Notes: generated from the sequence alone by a model not told the origin. Counted from the stretch's first letter, positions 49,124 through 58,130 are shown. The stretch: DNA of 64,000 bases from Caproicibacter sp047833665 (GCA_047833665.1 CP181261.1:496001-560000); one strand, 5' to 3'. Made by a program: numbers and translations.

Positions 49124-49789
49124 ATGGGCCAGAAAGTTAATCCGCACGGGTTCCGTGTAGGAATTATCAAAGACTGGGATTCCCGCTGGTTTGCAAAAGA
49201 CAATACCTTTGGAGATACACTTGTTGAAGACTATAACCTGCGCAAGGTACTGTTAAAGCAACTCAAACCGGCTGGTGTTCCCAAAATTGAGATTGAACGC
49301 GACGCCTCTAAGGTTCGCCTTCACATTCACTGTGCAAAGCCTGGTATTGTCATCGGCAAGGGCGGCAGTGAAATTGATAAACTCCGCCTGCAGTGTGAGA
49401 AGATGCTGGGCAAACCGGTTACCATTAATATTGTTGAGATAAAAAATCCGGATCTAAATGCTCAGTTGGTGGCAGAAAATATTGCGCAGCAGTTGGAAAG
49501 GAGAATTTCTTTCCGCCGCGCACTAAAGCAGAGCATCGGCCGTGCCATGAAAATGGGCGCTAAGGGAATTAAAACTCAAGTTTCCGGCCGTTTGGGCGGT
49601 GCTGAAATTGCAAGAAAGGAACAGTATCACGACGGTACCATTCCTCTTCAGACCATTCGTGCTGATATCGATTACGGTTTTGCCGAAGCTGCCACAACTT
49701 ACGGAAGAATCGGGGTAAAAGTCTGGATCTACAGGGGCGAAGTGCTGCAGGATAACCGTAAGCCCCGCAGGGAAGGAGGCAACAAATAA
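49124..49789 (+). CDS. rpsC: 30S ribosomal protein S3
   Basis: Protein at the mRNA entry site, 221 aa, with an N-terminal KH domain (IVIGKGGSEIDKLR, the GxxG loop) and the C-terminal domain SGRLGGAEIARKEQYHDG. GGAGGAGG precedes the ATG. The stop codon shares a base with the rplP start (TAATG). Confidence 0.97.
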   Translation: MGQKVNPHGFRVGIIKDWDSRWFAKDNTFGDTLVEDYNLRKVLLKQLKPAGVPKIEIERDASKVRLHIHCAKPGIVIGKGGSEIDKLRLQCEKMLGKPVTINIVEIKNPDLNAQLVAENIAQQLERRISFRRALKQSIGRAMKMGAKGIKTQVSGRLGGAEIARKEQYHDGTIPLQTIRADIDYGFAEAATTYGRIGVKVWIYRGEVLQDNRKPRREGGNK

Positions 49790-50217
49790 TGCTGATGCCA
49801 AAACGCGTGAAATACCGCAAAGTGCAGCGTGGCCGCATGACCGGAAAATGCACACGCGGTAATCAGATCAGCTACGGAGACTTCGGTCTTCAGGCGTTGG
49901 AACCGGCATGGATTACCGCCAACCAGATTGAAGCGGCTCGTATTGCAATGACCCGCTACACAAAAAGGTTTGGTCAGGTTTGGATTAAGATATTTCCGGA
50001 TAAGCCGGTTACAAAGAAACCTGCGGAAGTCCGTATGGGCTCCGGTAAAGGTGCCCCCGAATACTGGGTGGCTGTGGTAAAGCCGGGACGCATTATGTTT
50101 GAAATGGGCGGCGTTTCAGAAGCAGTTGCAAGAGAAGCTCTTCGTCTCGCGTCCAGCAAACTGCCGATCCGGTGCAAATTTGTTGCCAAGAAAGAAACGG
50201 ATGGTGAGCAGTCATGA
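49789..50217 (+). CDS. rplP: 50S ribosomal protein L16
   Basis: A-site tRNA-contacting protein, 142 aa, starting MLMPKRVKYRKVQRGRMTGK; the conserved VRMGSGKGAPEYWVAVVKPG is present. ATG 49789 overlaps the rpsC stop, and GGAAGGAGG lies about 9 bases before it. Confidence 0.97.
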   Translation: MLMPKRVKYRKVQRGRMTGKCTRGNQISYGDFGLQALEPAWITANQIEAARIAMTRYTKRFGQVWIKIFPDKPVTKKPAEVRMGSGKGAPEYWVAVVKPGRIMFEMGGVSEAVAREALRLASSKLPIRCKFVAKKETDGEQS

Positions 50218-50420
50218 AGCCAACGGAAGTCAGACAATTAAGCGCGGAAGAGCTTGAAAGCAAGCTGAAGGATTTAAAGGCCGAGCTTTTCAACCTCCGT
50301 TTCCAGCTTACCATTAATCAGCTCGATAACCCGATGCGTATTAAGGCTGTTAAGAAGGATATTGCTCGCATTAAGACCGTTTTGCGCGAAAATGAACTCA
50401 AAAACAGCGCCAATGCGTAA
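50214..50420 (+). CDS. rpmC: 50S ribosomal protein L29
   Basis: Small helical hairpin protein next to the exit tunnel, 68 aa (LSAEELESKLKDLKAELFNLRFQ). The start overlaps the rplP stop by ATGA. Confidence 0.96.
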   Translation: MKPTEVRQLSAEELESKLKDLKAELFNLRFQLTINQLDNPMRIKAVKKDIARIKTVLRENELKNSANA

Positions 50421-50438
50421 CGGAAGGGAGGATTAAGC

Positions 50439-50696
50439 GTGAGCGACAGAAATATCAGAAAGACCGAGGTAGGCAAAGTCGTCAGCAACAAAATGGATAA
50501 AACCATTGTTGTTGCAGTGGAAGACAGCGTGAAGCATCCGCTTTACAAGAAGGTTGTGAAACGCACCGTTCGCCTGAAGGCACATGACGAGAACAACGAA
50601 TGCTCCATCGGAGACCGCGTGCGCGTCATGGAAACCCGTCCGTTAAGCAAGGACAAAAGATGGCGTCTTGTGGAGATATTAGAGAAGGCCAAGTAA
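50439..50696 (+). CDS. rpsQ: 30S ribosomal protein S17
   Basis: 16S rRNA-binding OB-fold protein, 85 aa (GKVVSNKMDKTIVVAVE and GDRVRVMETRPLSKDKRWRLV). GTG start at 50439 after GGGAGG. Confidence 0.97.
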   Translation: MSDRNIRKTEVGKVVSNKMDKTIVVAVEDSVKHPLYKKVVKRTVRLKAHDENNECSIGDRVRVMETRPLSKDKRWRLVEILEKAK

Positions 50697-50727
50697 CATT
50701 GGCCCCTAAGCAAAGGAGGAACGCACC

Positions 50728-51096
50728 GTGATACAACAGCAGACATACCTCAACGTTGCCGACAACACCGGCGCAAAGCAGCTTATGTGCATCCGTGTGC
50801 TTGGCGGTACCGGCAGAAGGTACGCTAATATCGGCGATGTCATCGTCGCGTCTGTAAAAAAAGCAACGCCGGGCGGCATTGTGAAAAAAGGCGATGTGGT
50901 TAAGGCGGTGGTAGTGCGCACCGCTTCGGGTATTCGCCGTGAGGACGGAAGTTATATCCGGTTTGACGAGAACGCCGCCGTGCTCATTAAAGACGACAAA
51001 AATCCAACGGGCACGCGTATCTTTGGCCCGGTGGCCAGAGAACTGCGCGACAGGGACTATTTAAAGATTTTAAGTCTTGCCCCTGAAGTGCTTTAA
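50728..51096 (+). CDS. rplN: 50S ribosomal protein L14
   Basis: Subunit-interface protein, 122 aa, typical from IQQQTYLNVADNTGAKQLM to the C-terminal ELRDRDYLKILSLAPEVL. GTG start at 50728 after AAAGGAGGAA. Confidence 0.97.
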   Translation: MIQQQTYLNVADNTGAKQLMCIRVLGGTGRRYANIGDVIVASVKKATPGGIVKKGDVVKAVVVRTASGIRREDGSYIRFDENAAVLIKDDKNPTGTRIFGPVARELRDRDYLKILSLAPEVL

Positions 51097-51112
51097 TGGG
51101 AGGTGTTTGCTG

Positions 51113-51433
51113 ATGATAAGAAAAATGCATGTTAAAACCGGTGACACCGTTATCGTTTTAAATGGCAAGGACCGCGGCAAAAAAGGCAAAGTGCTTGCCG
51201 TAAGTCCAAAAGAGGGCAAAGTCATCGTAGAGGGCATCAACATGGTAAGTAAGCATGTTAAGCCCCGCAAGATGGGCGAAGAGGGCGGCATCGTAAAAGC
51301 CGAAGGTGCCCTGTACGCCTGCAAGGTTCAGCTTGTCTGCCCCCGCTGCGGCAAACCCACCCGTGTTGCCCATAAAATCTATGAGGACGGCACGAAGGAA
51401 CGCATTTGCAAGAAATGCGGCGAAGCGCTGTAA
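51113..51433 (+). CDS. rplX: 50S ribosomal protein L24
   Basis: Assembly-initiator protein with a KOW motif (VKTGDTVIVLNGKDRGKKGKV), 106 aa. The C-terminus carries CPRCGKPTRVAHKIYEDG and CKKCG, a zinc-ribbon-like Cys set seen in some Firmicutes. ATG 51113 follows GGGAGGTG; the upstream frame from 51077 overlaps rplN. Confidence 0.96.
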   Translation: MIRKMHVKTGDTVIVLNGKDRGKKGKVLAVSPKEGKVIVEGINMVSKHVKPRKMGEEGGIVKAEGALYACKVQLVCPRCGKPTRVAHKIYEDGTKERICKKCGEAL

Positions 51434-51444
51434 GGAGGATGAAC

Positions 51445-51984
51445 ATGGCAAGACTAAAGGAGTACTACAAGCAGGAAATCGCACCGGCGATGATGAAAAA
51501 GTTTTCCTATAAAAGCGTCATGCAGATTCCCAAGCTTGAAAAGATTGTCATAAACGTGGGGGCCGGTGAAGCAAAGGAAAATTCTAAGGTAATCGATTCT
51601 GCCATGAGCGATCTTGCTGCGATTACCGGGCAGAGGCCCGTGGTTTGCACCGCAAAAAAGTCCGTGGCAAACTTTAAAGTGCGCGCGGGAATGAAGATCG
51701 GTGTTAAAGTAACACTGCGCGGCGATAGAATGTATGAGTTTGTGGACCGCCTTTTTAATGTGGCACTTCCGCGCGTCAGAGACTTTCGCGGGATTAACCC
51801 GAATTCCTTTGACGGCAGAGGAAACTATAACATGGGCATTAAGGAGCAGCTGATTTTCCCGGAAATCGATTATGATAAAATCGATCAGGTCCGCGGGATG
51901 GATATCTGCTTTGTGACAACCGCGAAAACCGACGAGGAATCCAGAGAGCTTTTAACGCTGCTTGGCGCCCCGTTTGCGAAATAA
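51445..51984 (+). CDS. rplE: 50S ribosomal protein L5
   Basis: 5S rRNA-binding protein, 179 aa: MARLKEYYKQEIAPAMMKKF, then TGQRPVVCTAKKSVANFKVR and DFRGINPNSFDGRGNYNMGI. ATG 51445 was chosen because ATG 51439 abuts the SD AAGGAGG. Confidence 0.97.
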   Translation: MARLKEYYKQEIAPAMMKKFSYKSVMQIPKLEKIVINVGAGEAKENSKVIDSAMSDLAAITGQRPVVCTAKKSVANFKVRAGMKIGVKVTLRGDRMYEFVDRLFNVALPRVRDFRGINPNSFDGRGNYNMGIKEQLIFPEIDYDKIDQVRGMDICFVTTAKTDEESRELLTLLGAPFAK

Positions 51985-51996
51985 GGAGGGATTCTT

Positions 51997-52182
51997 GTGG
52001 CCAAAACTTCAATGAAGGTCAAACAGAGAAGAGAACCGAAATTCTCTTCCCGTAAATATAACCGTTGCAAAATCTGTGGCAGGCCGCACGCCTATCTTCG
52101 CAAATTCGGAATCTGCCGCATTTGCTTTCGAGAGCTTGCCTATAAAGGCGAGATTCCCGGCGTAAAAAAGGCGAGCTGGTAA
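51997..52182 (+). CDS. rpsN: 30S ribosomal protein S14, zinc-binding type
   Basis: 61 aa, the short type Z form with two CxxC pairs (RCKICGRP and GICRICFRE) that bind zinc. GTG start at 51997 after AAGGAGGG. Confidence 0.97.
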   Translation: MAKTSMKVKQRREPKFSSRKYNRCKICGRPHAYLRKFGICRICFRELAYKGEIPGVKKASW

Positions 52183-52198
52183 AGAAGGAGGAGACGGC

Positions 52199-52597
52199 AT
52201 GCAGATTACAGATACAATTGCCGATTTGCTTACCCGCATCCGCAATGCGAGTTCTGCAAAGCATGATTCCGTGGAGATTCCCGCTTCCAACATGAAAAAA
52301 GCCATTGTGCAGATTCTGGTGGATGAGGGTTATATAAAGAGCTATACGGTAATAGAGGACGGCAAACAGGGAATCATCAAAGTGAACCTGAAGTACGGCG
52401 AGGGAAAAACCGCCGTCATCAACGGCCTGCGCAGGGTTTCTAAGCCGGGCCTTCGCATTTATGCTAACGCAGAGAACCTGCCTAGGGTTATGAAAGGACT
52501 GGGCATCGCGATTATTTCAACTTCCAAGGGAATTATGACAGATCGCGAAGCACGCAAACAAAATGTGGGCGGCGAAGTTCTCGCGTTTGTTTGGTAA
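52199..52597 (+). CDS. rpsH: 30S ribosomal protein S8
   Basis: 16S rRNA-binding protein, 132 aa, with TDTIADLLTRIRNA at the start and the C-terminal STSKGIMTDREARKQNVGGE. In enterobacteria S8 represses the spc operon. AAGAAGGAGGAG precedes the ATG. Confidence 0.97.
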   Translation: MQITDTIADLLTRIRNASSAKHDSVEIPASNMKKAIVQILVDEGYIKSYTVIEDGKQGIIKVNLKYGEGKTAVINGLRRVSKPGLRIYANAENLPRVMKGLGIAIISTSKGIMTDREARKQNVGGEVLAFVW

Positions 52598-52614
52598 AAT
52601 AAGGGGGTGAAGCA

Positions 52615-53163
52615 ATGTCGCGAATTGGAAGAAAACCCATAAATATTCCCGCCGGCGTCACCGTTTCGGTTGATGGCAGCGTTGTATCGGTGAAGGGTCC
52701 GAAAGGTTCTTTAACGCAGAAAATTCATCCGAACATTTCTGTTTCGGTTGAGGATAACATGATCCATGTGACCCGTCCCAACGATGAAAAATTTAACAAA
52801 TCCCTGCACGGTTTGACTCGCTCACTGATTAACAATATGGTAATTGGTGTAACGGAAGGCTTTAAGAAGGAACTGACCGTCAACGGTGTCGGCTACCGTG
52901 TTCAAAAGCAGGGGAAGAACCTTGTCATGAATCTTGGATTTTCTCATCAGGTAATTATGCCGGAAGTGGATGGAATTACAATTGAATGTCCCTCGGCTGA
53001 CAAGATTGTGATCTCCGGTCCGGATAAGCAAAAGGTTGGGCAGTTTGCCGCAGAAGTGCGCAAGAAACGTCCGCCTGAGCCGTATAAAGGCAAGGGAATC
53101 CGCTATTCCGATGAATACGTCCGCCGCAAGGAAGGTAAAGCCGGGAAGGGCGCAAAGAAGTAA
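52615..53163 (+). CDS. rplF: 50S ribosomal protein L6
   Basis: Factor-binding-site protein, 182 aa: MSRIGRKPINIPAGVTV, then VGYRVQKQGKNLVMNLGFSH and the C-terminal PPEPYKGKGIRYSDE. AAGGGGGTGAAGC precedes the ATG. Confidence 0.97.
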   Translation: MSRIGRKPINIPAGVTVSVDGSVVSVKGPKGSLTQKIHPNISVSVEDNMIHVTRPNDEKFNKSLHGLTRSLINNMVIGVTEGFKKELTVNGVGYRVQKQGKNLVMNLGFSHQVIMPEVDGITIECPSADKIVISGPDKQKVGQFAAEVRKKRPPEPYKGKGIRYSDEYVRRKEGKAGKGAKK

Positions 53164-53181
53164 TAAAGGAGTGAATCATCA

Positions 53182-53541
53182 ATGGTGAAAAAGGCTGACA
53201 CCAATAAAGCCAGATTGAGACGCCACCGCAGAGTGCGCGGCAAAATTTCGGGCACGGCCGAGTGCCCGCGCCTGAATGTGTTTCGCTCTACCAAAAACAT
53301 CTACGCCCAGGTAATTGACGATGTCAAGGGAGTTACGCTTGCCGCGGCTTCCACACTGGACAAAGAGTTTAATGGTAACGGCGGTAACAAGGAAGCAGCG
53401 CGCGAAGTTGGCAGGATGATTGCGAAACGTGCCATCGCAAAGGGCATTGAGAAGGTCGTATTTGACCGCGGCGGCTATCTATATCACGGCCGCGTCAAAG
53501 AACTGGCCGAAGGCGCCCGCGAGGGCGGCCTCAAGTTCTGA
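53182..53541 (+). CDS. rplR: 50S ribosomal protein L18
   Basis: 5S rRNA-binding protein, 119 aa (RLRRHRRVRGKISGTAECPR; C-terminus YHGRVKELAEGAREGGLKF). AAAGGAGTG precedes ATG 53182. Confidence 0.97.
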   Translation: MVKKADTNKARLRRHRRVRGKISGTAECPRLNVFRSTKNIYAQVIDDVKGVTLAAASTLDKEFNGNGGNKEAAREVGRMIAKRAIAKGIEKVVFDRGGYLYHGRVKELAEGAREGGLKF

Positions 53542-53561
53542 AAGAGGAGGAGGAAAAACTT

Positions 53562-54062
53562 TTGGCTAGAATTGACGCATCACAAACGGAACTCAAAGAA
53601 CAAGTGGTTGCTATTAACCGCGTTTCGAAAACCGTAAAAGGCGGCCGTATTTTCAAATTTGCGGCATTAGTCGTAGTAGGCGATGGAAATGGAACCGTCG
53701 GCTTCGGCATTGGCAAGGCGGGAGAAGTCCCGGATGCCATCCGCAAGGGAATTGAGGACGCGAAGAAAAATATGATTAAGGTTTCCCTGCGCGGTTCAAC
53801 CATTCCACACGAGATTATTGGCGAATTTGGCGCAGGCAGAGTCCTGATGAAACCCGCTGCACCCGGTACCGGTGTTATTGCCGGCGGTCCGGTTCGTGCC
53901 GTTGTAGAAGTTGCCGGTATTCGCGATATCCGTACGAAGGCACTCCGGTCCAACAATCCGTGCAATGTGGTCCGCGCTACGATTGACGGCCTTAAAAAAC
54001 TCCGCAATGCAGAGCAGGTCGCAAAGATACGCGGGAAATCGGTTAAGGAATTATTTGCATAA
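53562..54062 (+). CDS. rpsE: 30S ribosomal protein S5
   Basis: Decoding-accuracy protein, 166 aa, with the N-terminal double-stranded RNA-binding domain (FKFAALVVVGDGNGTVGFG). TTG start at 53562 after GAGGAGGAGG; no ATG is near. Confidence 0.97.
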   Translation: MARIDASQTELKEQVVAINRVSKTVKGGRIFKFAALVVVGDGNGTVGFGIGKAGEVPDAIRKGIEDAKKNMIKVSLRGSTIPHEIIGEFGAGRVLMKPAAPGTGVIAGGPVRAVVEVAGIRDIRTKALRSNNPCNVVRATIDGLKKLRNAEQVAKIRGKSVKELFA

Positions 54063-54076
54063 GGAGGGCGCGCAGG

Positions 54077-54256
54077 ATGGAACAGCTGAAAATAACACTG
54101 GTCAAAAGCTTGATCGGCAGCAAGAAGGACCAGATTGCAACCGCCCGGTCTCTTGGCCTTACCAAAATCGGCGATTCATCGATTCAGCCCGACAATGGTC
54201 AGACTAAAGGCAAGGTGCAGAAAATTATCCACCTCATCGAGGTAAGCAAAGCGTAA
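54077..54256 (+). CDS. rpmD: 50S ribosomal protein L30
   Basis: 59 aa, the short bacterial form: LKITLVKSLIGSKKDQIATA, the TKIGDSS patch and KVQKIIHLIEV. It lies between rpsE and rplO with an AAGGAGGGCG SD, its standard place in the spc operon. Confidence 0.95.
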   Translation: MEQLKITLVKSLIGSKKDQIATARSLGLTKIGDSSIQPDNGQTKGKVQKIIHLIEVSKA

Positions 54257-54275
54257 GATAAGGAGGTGCGAATTT

Positions 54276-54716
54276 ATGAAGTTACATGATCTGACTTCGG
54301 TACCTGGAGCCAGAAAAGAGCCCAAAAGGGTCGGAAGAGGAATCGGCTCAGGACAGGGCAAAACCGCTGGCAAGGGCCATAAGGGGCAGAAGGCTCGTTC
54401 CGGCGGATCGATCCGTCCGGGGTTTGAAGGCGGTCAGATGCCTTTGCAAAGGCGTATTCCGAAACGTGGATTCACTAATATCTTCGCCAAAAATATTCAA
54501 GTTGTGAACGTGGGTACGCTTAACAAGTTTGAAGATGGTGCGACGGTTGACGCAAAGGCTCTGATTGATGCAGGCATTGTGAAGGCTCGCTGTGACGGAA
54601 TCAAAATTCTTGGAAATGGTAAGTTGGACAAAAAACTGAATGTAAAGGTTTCTGCCTTCTCCGAATCCGCCAGGCAGAAGATCGAGGCCGCTGGCGGGAA
54701 GGCCGAGGTGATCTGA
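54276..54716 (+). CDS. rplO: 50S ribosomal protein L15
   Basis: Late-assembly protein, 146 aa, with the glycine-rich N-terminus (KRVGRGIGSGQGKTAGKGHK) and RIPKRGFTNIFAKN. AAGGAGGTGC precedes the ATG. Confidence 0.97.
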   Translation: MKLHDLTSVPGARKEPKRVGRGIGSGQGKTAGKGHKGQKARSGGSIRPGFEGGQMPLQRRIPKRGFTNIFAKNIQVVNVGTLNKFEDGATVDAKALIDAGIVKARCDGIKILGNGKLDKKLNVKVSAFSESARQKIEAAGGKAEVI

Positions 54717-54717
54717 G

Positions 54718-56052
54718 GTGTTCAAAACCATCAAGAATGCCTGGTCGATTCCCGATCTCCGCAGTAAGATGCTTTTTACTCTTTTTATTATTGTGGTCTT
54801 TCGTTTTGGTGCGGCCATACCTGTGCCGTTTCTAAACACGGAGGCTTTGAAAGGATTAATGACGGAGGTCGGTAAAACCGGAACCGCGCTGAGTTATTTG
54901 GATATGCTGTCCGGTGGTGCTTTTGCCAATGCGACACTGTTCGCTATGAGTGTAACGCCGTATATTAACAGTTCCATCATTATTCAGCTTCTCACCGTTG
55001 CAATTCCTGCTTTGGAAAACATGGCAAAAGAAGGTGAGGAAGGCCGCAAGCGCCTAGGTGCTATTACTCGCTATGTAGCAATCCTGCTGGCGCTGATTCA
55101 AGGGACTTCCTACTATTTTTATCTGCGCAACAGTTCCTATCAAGGGACTCCAATTGCGCAGTACACACATGGATGGCAGGCAGTGTTTGCCGCATTTGTC
55201 ATTATACTGACATTTACGGCTGGTGCCGCTTTGATGATGTGGTTAGGCGAACAGATTAACCAGTTTGGCATTGGCAACGGTATTTCCATCCTGTTGTTCG
55301 CCGGTATTGTTGCCAGATTGCCCCACACCATTAACACGTTGGGTACATTTTGGCAGGCAGCATCTCAGGATCCCTCAAGCTTCGGTAAGTATTACTTCTT
55401 GGTTCCGTTGTTTGTGGTGCTGTTTCTTGTTATCGTCTGGGTCATTGTCTTTATGTATGATGCAGAACGCCGTATTCCGGTCCAGTATGCAAAACGTGTA
55501 GTTGGACGTAAAATGTATGGCGGGCAAAGCAGCCATATTCCGATTAAGATTGGAATGTCCGGCGTTATGCCGATTATTTTTGCCAGCTCTATTCTCGTTA
55601 TTCCCAGTACCATTAGGCTGTTTATGGGCGACCGTGTTGCAACGGGCTTTTGGAAAGGCTTTTTTGATGCATTCTCAACCACAGGATGGCTCTATTCATT
55701 CCTGTATTTCATTTTAATTATTCTATTTGCGTATTTTTATATGACAATTCAGTATAATCCGATTGAGATGGCCAATAATCTTCGTCAGAGCAACGGTACA
55801 ATTCCCGGTATTCGCCCGGGGAAATCAACCAGTGACTATATTGCAAAGGTTCTTTCCAAAGTTACCTTTATTGGTTCGCTTTTCCTTGCATTCATCGCAC
55901 TGATGCCGATTATTTTCGGTGCCACAACCGGCATGAGCAATCTTTCAATCGGAGGAACATCCATCCTGATCTTGGTCGGCGTGGCTCTGGAAACCGTAAA
56001 ACAAATGGAATCCCAGATGATGATGCGGCATTACAAAGGCTTCCTCGATTGA
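54718..56052 (+). CDS. secY: Protein translocase subunit SecY
   Basis: Channel-forming subunit of the Sec translocon, 444 aa, ten transmembrane helices. FRFGAAIPVPFLN, the plug region LSGGAFANATLFAMSVTPYI and GMSGVMPIIFASSIL are conserved. GTG start at 54718, one base after the rplO stop, with GAGG inside the rplO end, so translation is coupled. Confidence 0.97.
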   Translation: MFKTIKNAWSIPDLRSKMLFTLFIIVVFRFGAAIPVPFLNTEALKGLMTEVGKTGTALSYLDMLSGGAFANATLFAMSVTPYINSSIIIQLLTVAIPALENMAKEGEEGRKRLGAITRYVAILLALIQGTSYYFYLRNSSYQGTPIAQYTHGWQAVFAAFVIILTFTAGAALMMWLGEQINQFGIGNGISILLFAGIVARLPHTINTLGTFWQAASQDPSSFGKYYFLVPLFVVLFLVIVWVIVFMYDAERRIPVQYAKRVVGRKMYGGQSSHIPIKIGMSGVMPIIFASSILVIPSTIRLFMGDRVATGFWKGFFDAFSTTGWLYSFLYFILIILFAYFYMTIQYNPIEMANNLRQSNGTIPGIRPGKSTSDYIAKVLSKVTFIGSLFLAFIALMPIIFGATTGMSNLSIGGTSILILVGVALETVKQMESQMMMRHYKGFLD

Positions 56053-56068
56053 TGAAGGAGTGGTATAG

Positions 56069-56701
56069 TTGAACTTGATTTTTCTTGGCGCACCCGGAGC
56101 GGGCAAGGGCACCCAAGCGGAAGTTCTTTCCCGTGATAAAGGGATTCCTACCATATCCACAGGCAATATTATCAGGAGCGCGCTGAAAAGCGGTACTGAG
56201 TTGGGACAGCGTGCGAAAGCTTATATTGAGTCTGGCAAACTGGTTCCGGATGAGATCGTCATTGAAATTATCCGTGAGCGCCTTGCAGAGCCGGACTGCA
56301 AAAATGGATTCATTCTTGATGGCTTTCCGCGCACGATCCCTCAGGCCGAGGCTCTGGACAAAATGGGCATTGTCATTGACAAAGTTATCGATATTGAGGT
56401 TTCAGAAGAAATGATTTTTTCCCGCTTGTCCGGACGCCGTGTCTGCGAAAAGTGTGGCGCCAGCTACCATATCGTAAATAAAAAGCCAAAGGTGGAGGGC
56501 GTATGTGACCTTTGCGGAGGCACCCTTGTTCAGCGCAAGGATGACCAGCCGGAAACCATTCAGGAACGGCTGAAAGTATATCACGAACAGACGGAACCGT
56601 TAAAGGCCTATTACGAGAAACAGGGCAAACTCTGCGTTGTGCAGGGGGCCGAACTTGTTTCCGATACGACCCGCGCCGTACTTCAAGCAATCGAGGCATG
56701 A
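56069..56701 (+). CDS. adk: Adenylate kinase, zinc-binding LID type
   Basis: Interconverts AMP, ADP and ATP. 210 aa. P-loop GAPGAGKGTQAE, AMP-binding FILDGFPRTIPQAEAL and a long LID with four Cys (CEKCGASY ... CDLCGG), the zinc form of Gram-positives. TTG start at 56069 after GAAGGAGTGG. Confidence 0.96.
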   Translation: MNLIFLGAPGAGKGTQAEVLSRDKGIPTISTGNIIRSALKSGTELGQRAKAYIESGKLVPDEIVIEIIRERLAEPDCKNGFILDGFPRTIPQAEALDKMGIVIDKVIDIEVSEEMIFSRLSGRRVCEKCGASYHIVNKKPKVEGVCDLCGGTLVQRKDDQPETIQERLKVYHEQTEPLKAYYEKQGKLCVVQGAELVSDTTRAVLQAIEA

Positions 56702-56703
56702 TT

Positions 56704-57456
56704 ATGATTGTTCTAAAAACAGAGAGAGAGCTTAAGATTATGCGGCAGGCAGGCCGAATTGCGGCCAAAGCGCTGAAAGCTGCCGGCGCGGCGATAGAGC
56801 CGGGCGTATCTACGTGGGAGATCAGTCATGTGGCCCGCCGGACCATTGAGAAAGAGGGCGCAACGCCCACATTTCTCGGGTACGGCGGATATCCCGCAAG
56901 CGCCTGTGTATCCGTCAATAATGTAGTCATCCATGGCATACCAACAAAAAAACAGATCATCAGGGAAGGAGACATTGTTAGCATCGATGTCGGTGCAACC
57001 TTTGAGGGGTTCGTCGGAGACAACGCCTTTACCTTTCCGTGCGGCAAAGTCAGCGCGGAAGCACAGGCCCTGATGGATGCAACGCGCGAAAGTCTGTATG
57101 AGGGTATCTGGGCCGCCGTAGCCGGAAATCGGATCGGCGACATCGGCAGCGCGATTCAGAGGTATGTCGAAGCTCGCGGTTACTCGGTGGTACGTGAATT
57201 TGTCGGCCACGGAGTAGGCGCGAAGATGCATGAAGATCCCAGTGTTCCCAATTACGGCACGCCCGGAAGGGGCGTGCGCCTGTTGCCGGGCATGACCATC
57301 GCCATTGAGCCAATGATTAATCAGGGCGTAGCGGGAGTAAAAACCCTGCAGGATGGTTGGACAACTGTCACCGCGGATGGAAAACTTTCCGCACACTTTG
57401 AACATTCCATTGCAATCACCCCGAACGGACCGGTGATATTAACCCTTCCGGATTAA
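56704..57456 (+). CDS. map: Methionine aminopeptidase type I
   Basis: Removes N-terminal Met from new proteins. About 250 aa. Metal ligands lie in VSIDVGATFEGFVGDNAFTF (two Asp), GHGVGAKMHEDP (His), IAIEPMI (Glu) and the final Glu of AHFEHSIAIT. The start is ambiguous: ATG 56698 overlaps the adk stop, while ATG 56704 has GAGG seven bases upstream and fits the family start better. Confidence 0.95.
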   Translation: MIVLKTERELKIMRQAGRIAAKALKAAGAAIEPGVSTWEISHVARRTIEKEGATPTFLGYGGYPASACVSVNNVVIHGIPTKKQIIREGDIVSIDVGATFEGFVGDNAFTFPCGKVSAEAQALMDATRESLYEGIWAAVAGNRIGDIGSAIQRYVEARGYSVVREFVGHGVGAKMHEDPSVPNYGTPGRGVRLLPGMTIAIEPMINQGVAGVKTLQDGWTTVTADGKLSAHFEHSIAITPNGPVILTLPD

Positions 57457-57466
57457 GGAGGATATT

Positions 57467-57754
57467 ATGGAATTTGTCAGAGGATTGGTGGTCCGGTCTG
57501 CTGCTGGGCGGGACAAAGGCGGATTTTTTGTTGTGCTTGAGGCAGATACTTCTTCCGTTACAATATGTGACGGGAAACGACGCAGTCTGGAGCACCCGAA
57601 AAAGAAAAACCCGAAACATCTTTGCCCCACCAACACGCTGCTGCCCGAAAAATCATTGCAAACCAATCGTGAAATTCGCAGGGCCCTTGTTGCTTACCAA
57701 GCAGGGGACCGCTTTCCACAAGAGGAGGCACATGTATGTCGAAACAGGACGTAA
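57467..57754 (+). CDS. KOW-domain RNA-binding protein (L14e-like)
   Basis: 95-aa basic protein starting MEFVRGLVVRSAAGRDKGGF, a KOW motif as in eukaryotic/archaeal L14e and L24. Clostridia often carry such a gene between map and infA, where it is annotated as a KOW-domain RNA-binding protein of unknown role. AAGGAGGATATT precedes ATG 57467. Its end overlaps the infA start by 19 bases, so it is translationally coupled. Confidence 0.82.
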   Translation: MEFVRGLVVRSAAGRDKGGFFVVLEADTSSVTICDGKRRSLEHPKKKNPKHLCPTNTLLPEKSLQTNREIRRALVAYQAGDRFPQEEAHVCRNRT

Positions 57755-57954
57755 TTGAAACCGAAGGCATCGTAACCGAAGCCCTGCCGAACGCTATGTT
57801 CACGGTGGAGCTTCCCAATCACCACACAATACTCGCGCATGTTTCCGGCAAACTGCGGATGAATTTTATTCGAATTCTTCCGGGTGATAAGGTCACCATT
57901 GAGCTGTCGCCGTATGATTTAACGCGCGGGCGCATTACGTGGCGTTCGAAATAA
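57736..57954 (+). CDS. infA: Translation initiation factor IF-1
   Basis: 72-aa OB-fold factor that binds the ribosomal A site during initiation; the start SKQDVIETEGIVTEALPNAM and C-terminal YDLTRGRITWRSK are standard. Start codon lies inside the upstream KOW gene, with AAGAGGAGG before it. Confidence 0.97.
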   Translation: MSKQDVIETEGIVTEALPNAMFTVELPNHHTILAHVSGKLRMNFIRILPGDKVTIELSPYDLTRGRITWRSK

Positions 57955-57982
57955 ACAAGATCTCTGCTAGGAGGGACACTAA

Positions 57983-58096
57983 ATGAAAGTCAGACCTTCT
58001 GTAAAGAAAATTTGTGAAAAATGCAAAATAATAAAACGCAAGGGCAAGGTCATGGTGATCTGTGAAAACCCGAAGCATAAACAGCGCCAGGGCTAA
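57983..58096 (+). CDS. rpmJ: 50S ribosomal protein L36, zinc-binding type
   Basis: 37 aa: MKVRPSVKKICEKCKIIKRK followed by a second part with Cys and His, giving the CxxC...C...H zinc set. TAGGAGGG precedes ATG 57983. Its place between infA and rpsM is the normal one. Confidence 0.97.
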   Translation: MKVRPSVKKICEKCKIIKRKGKVMVICENPKHKQRQG

Positions 58097-58130
58097 GGCG
58101 CAAACCTATTAAAACGGAGGTGCAACCAGT

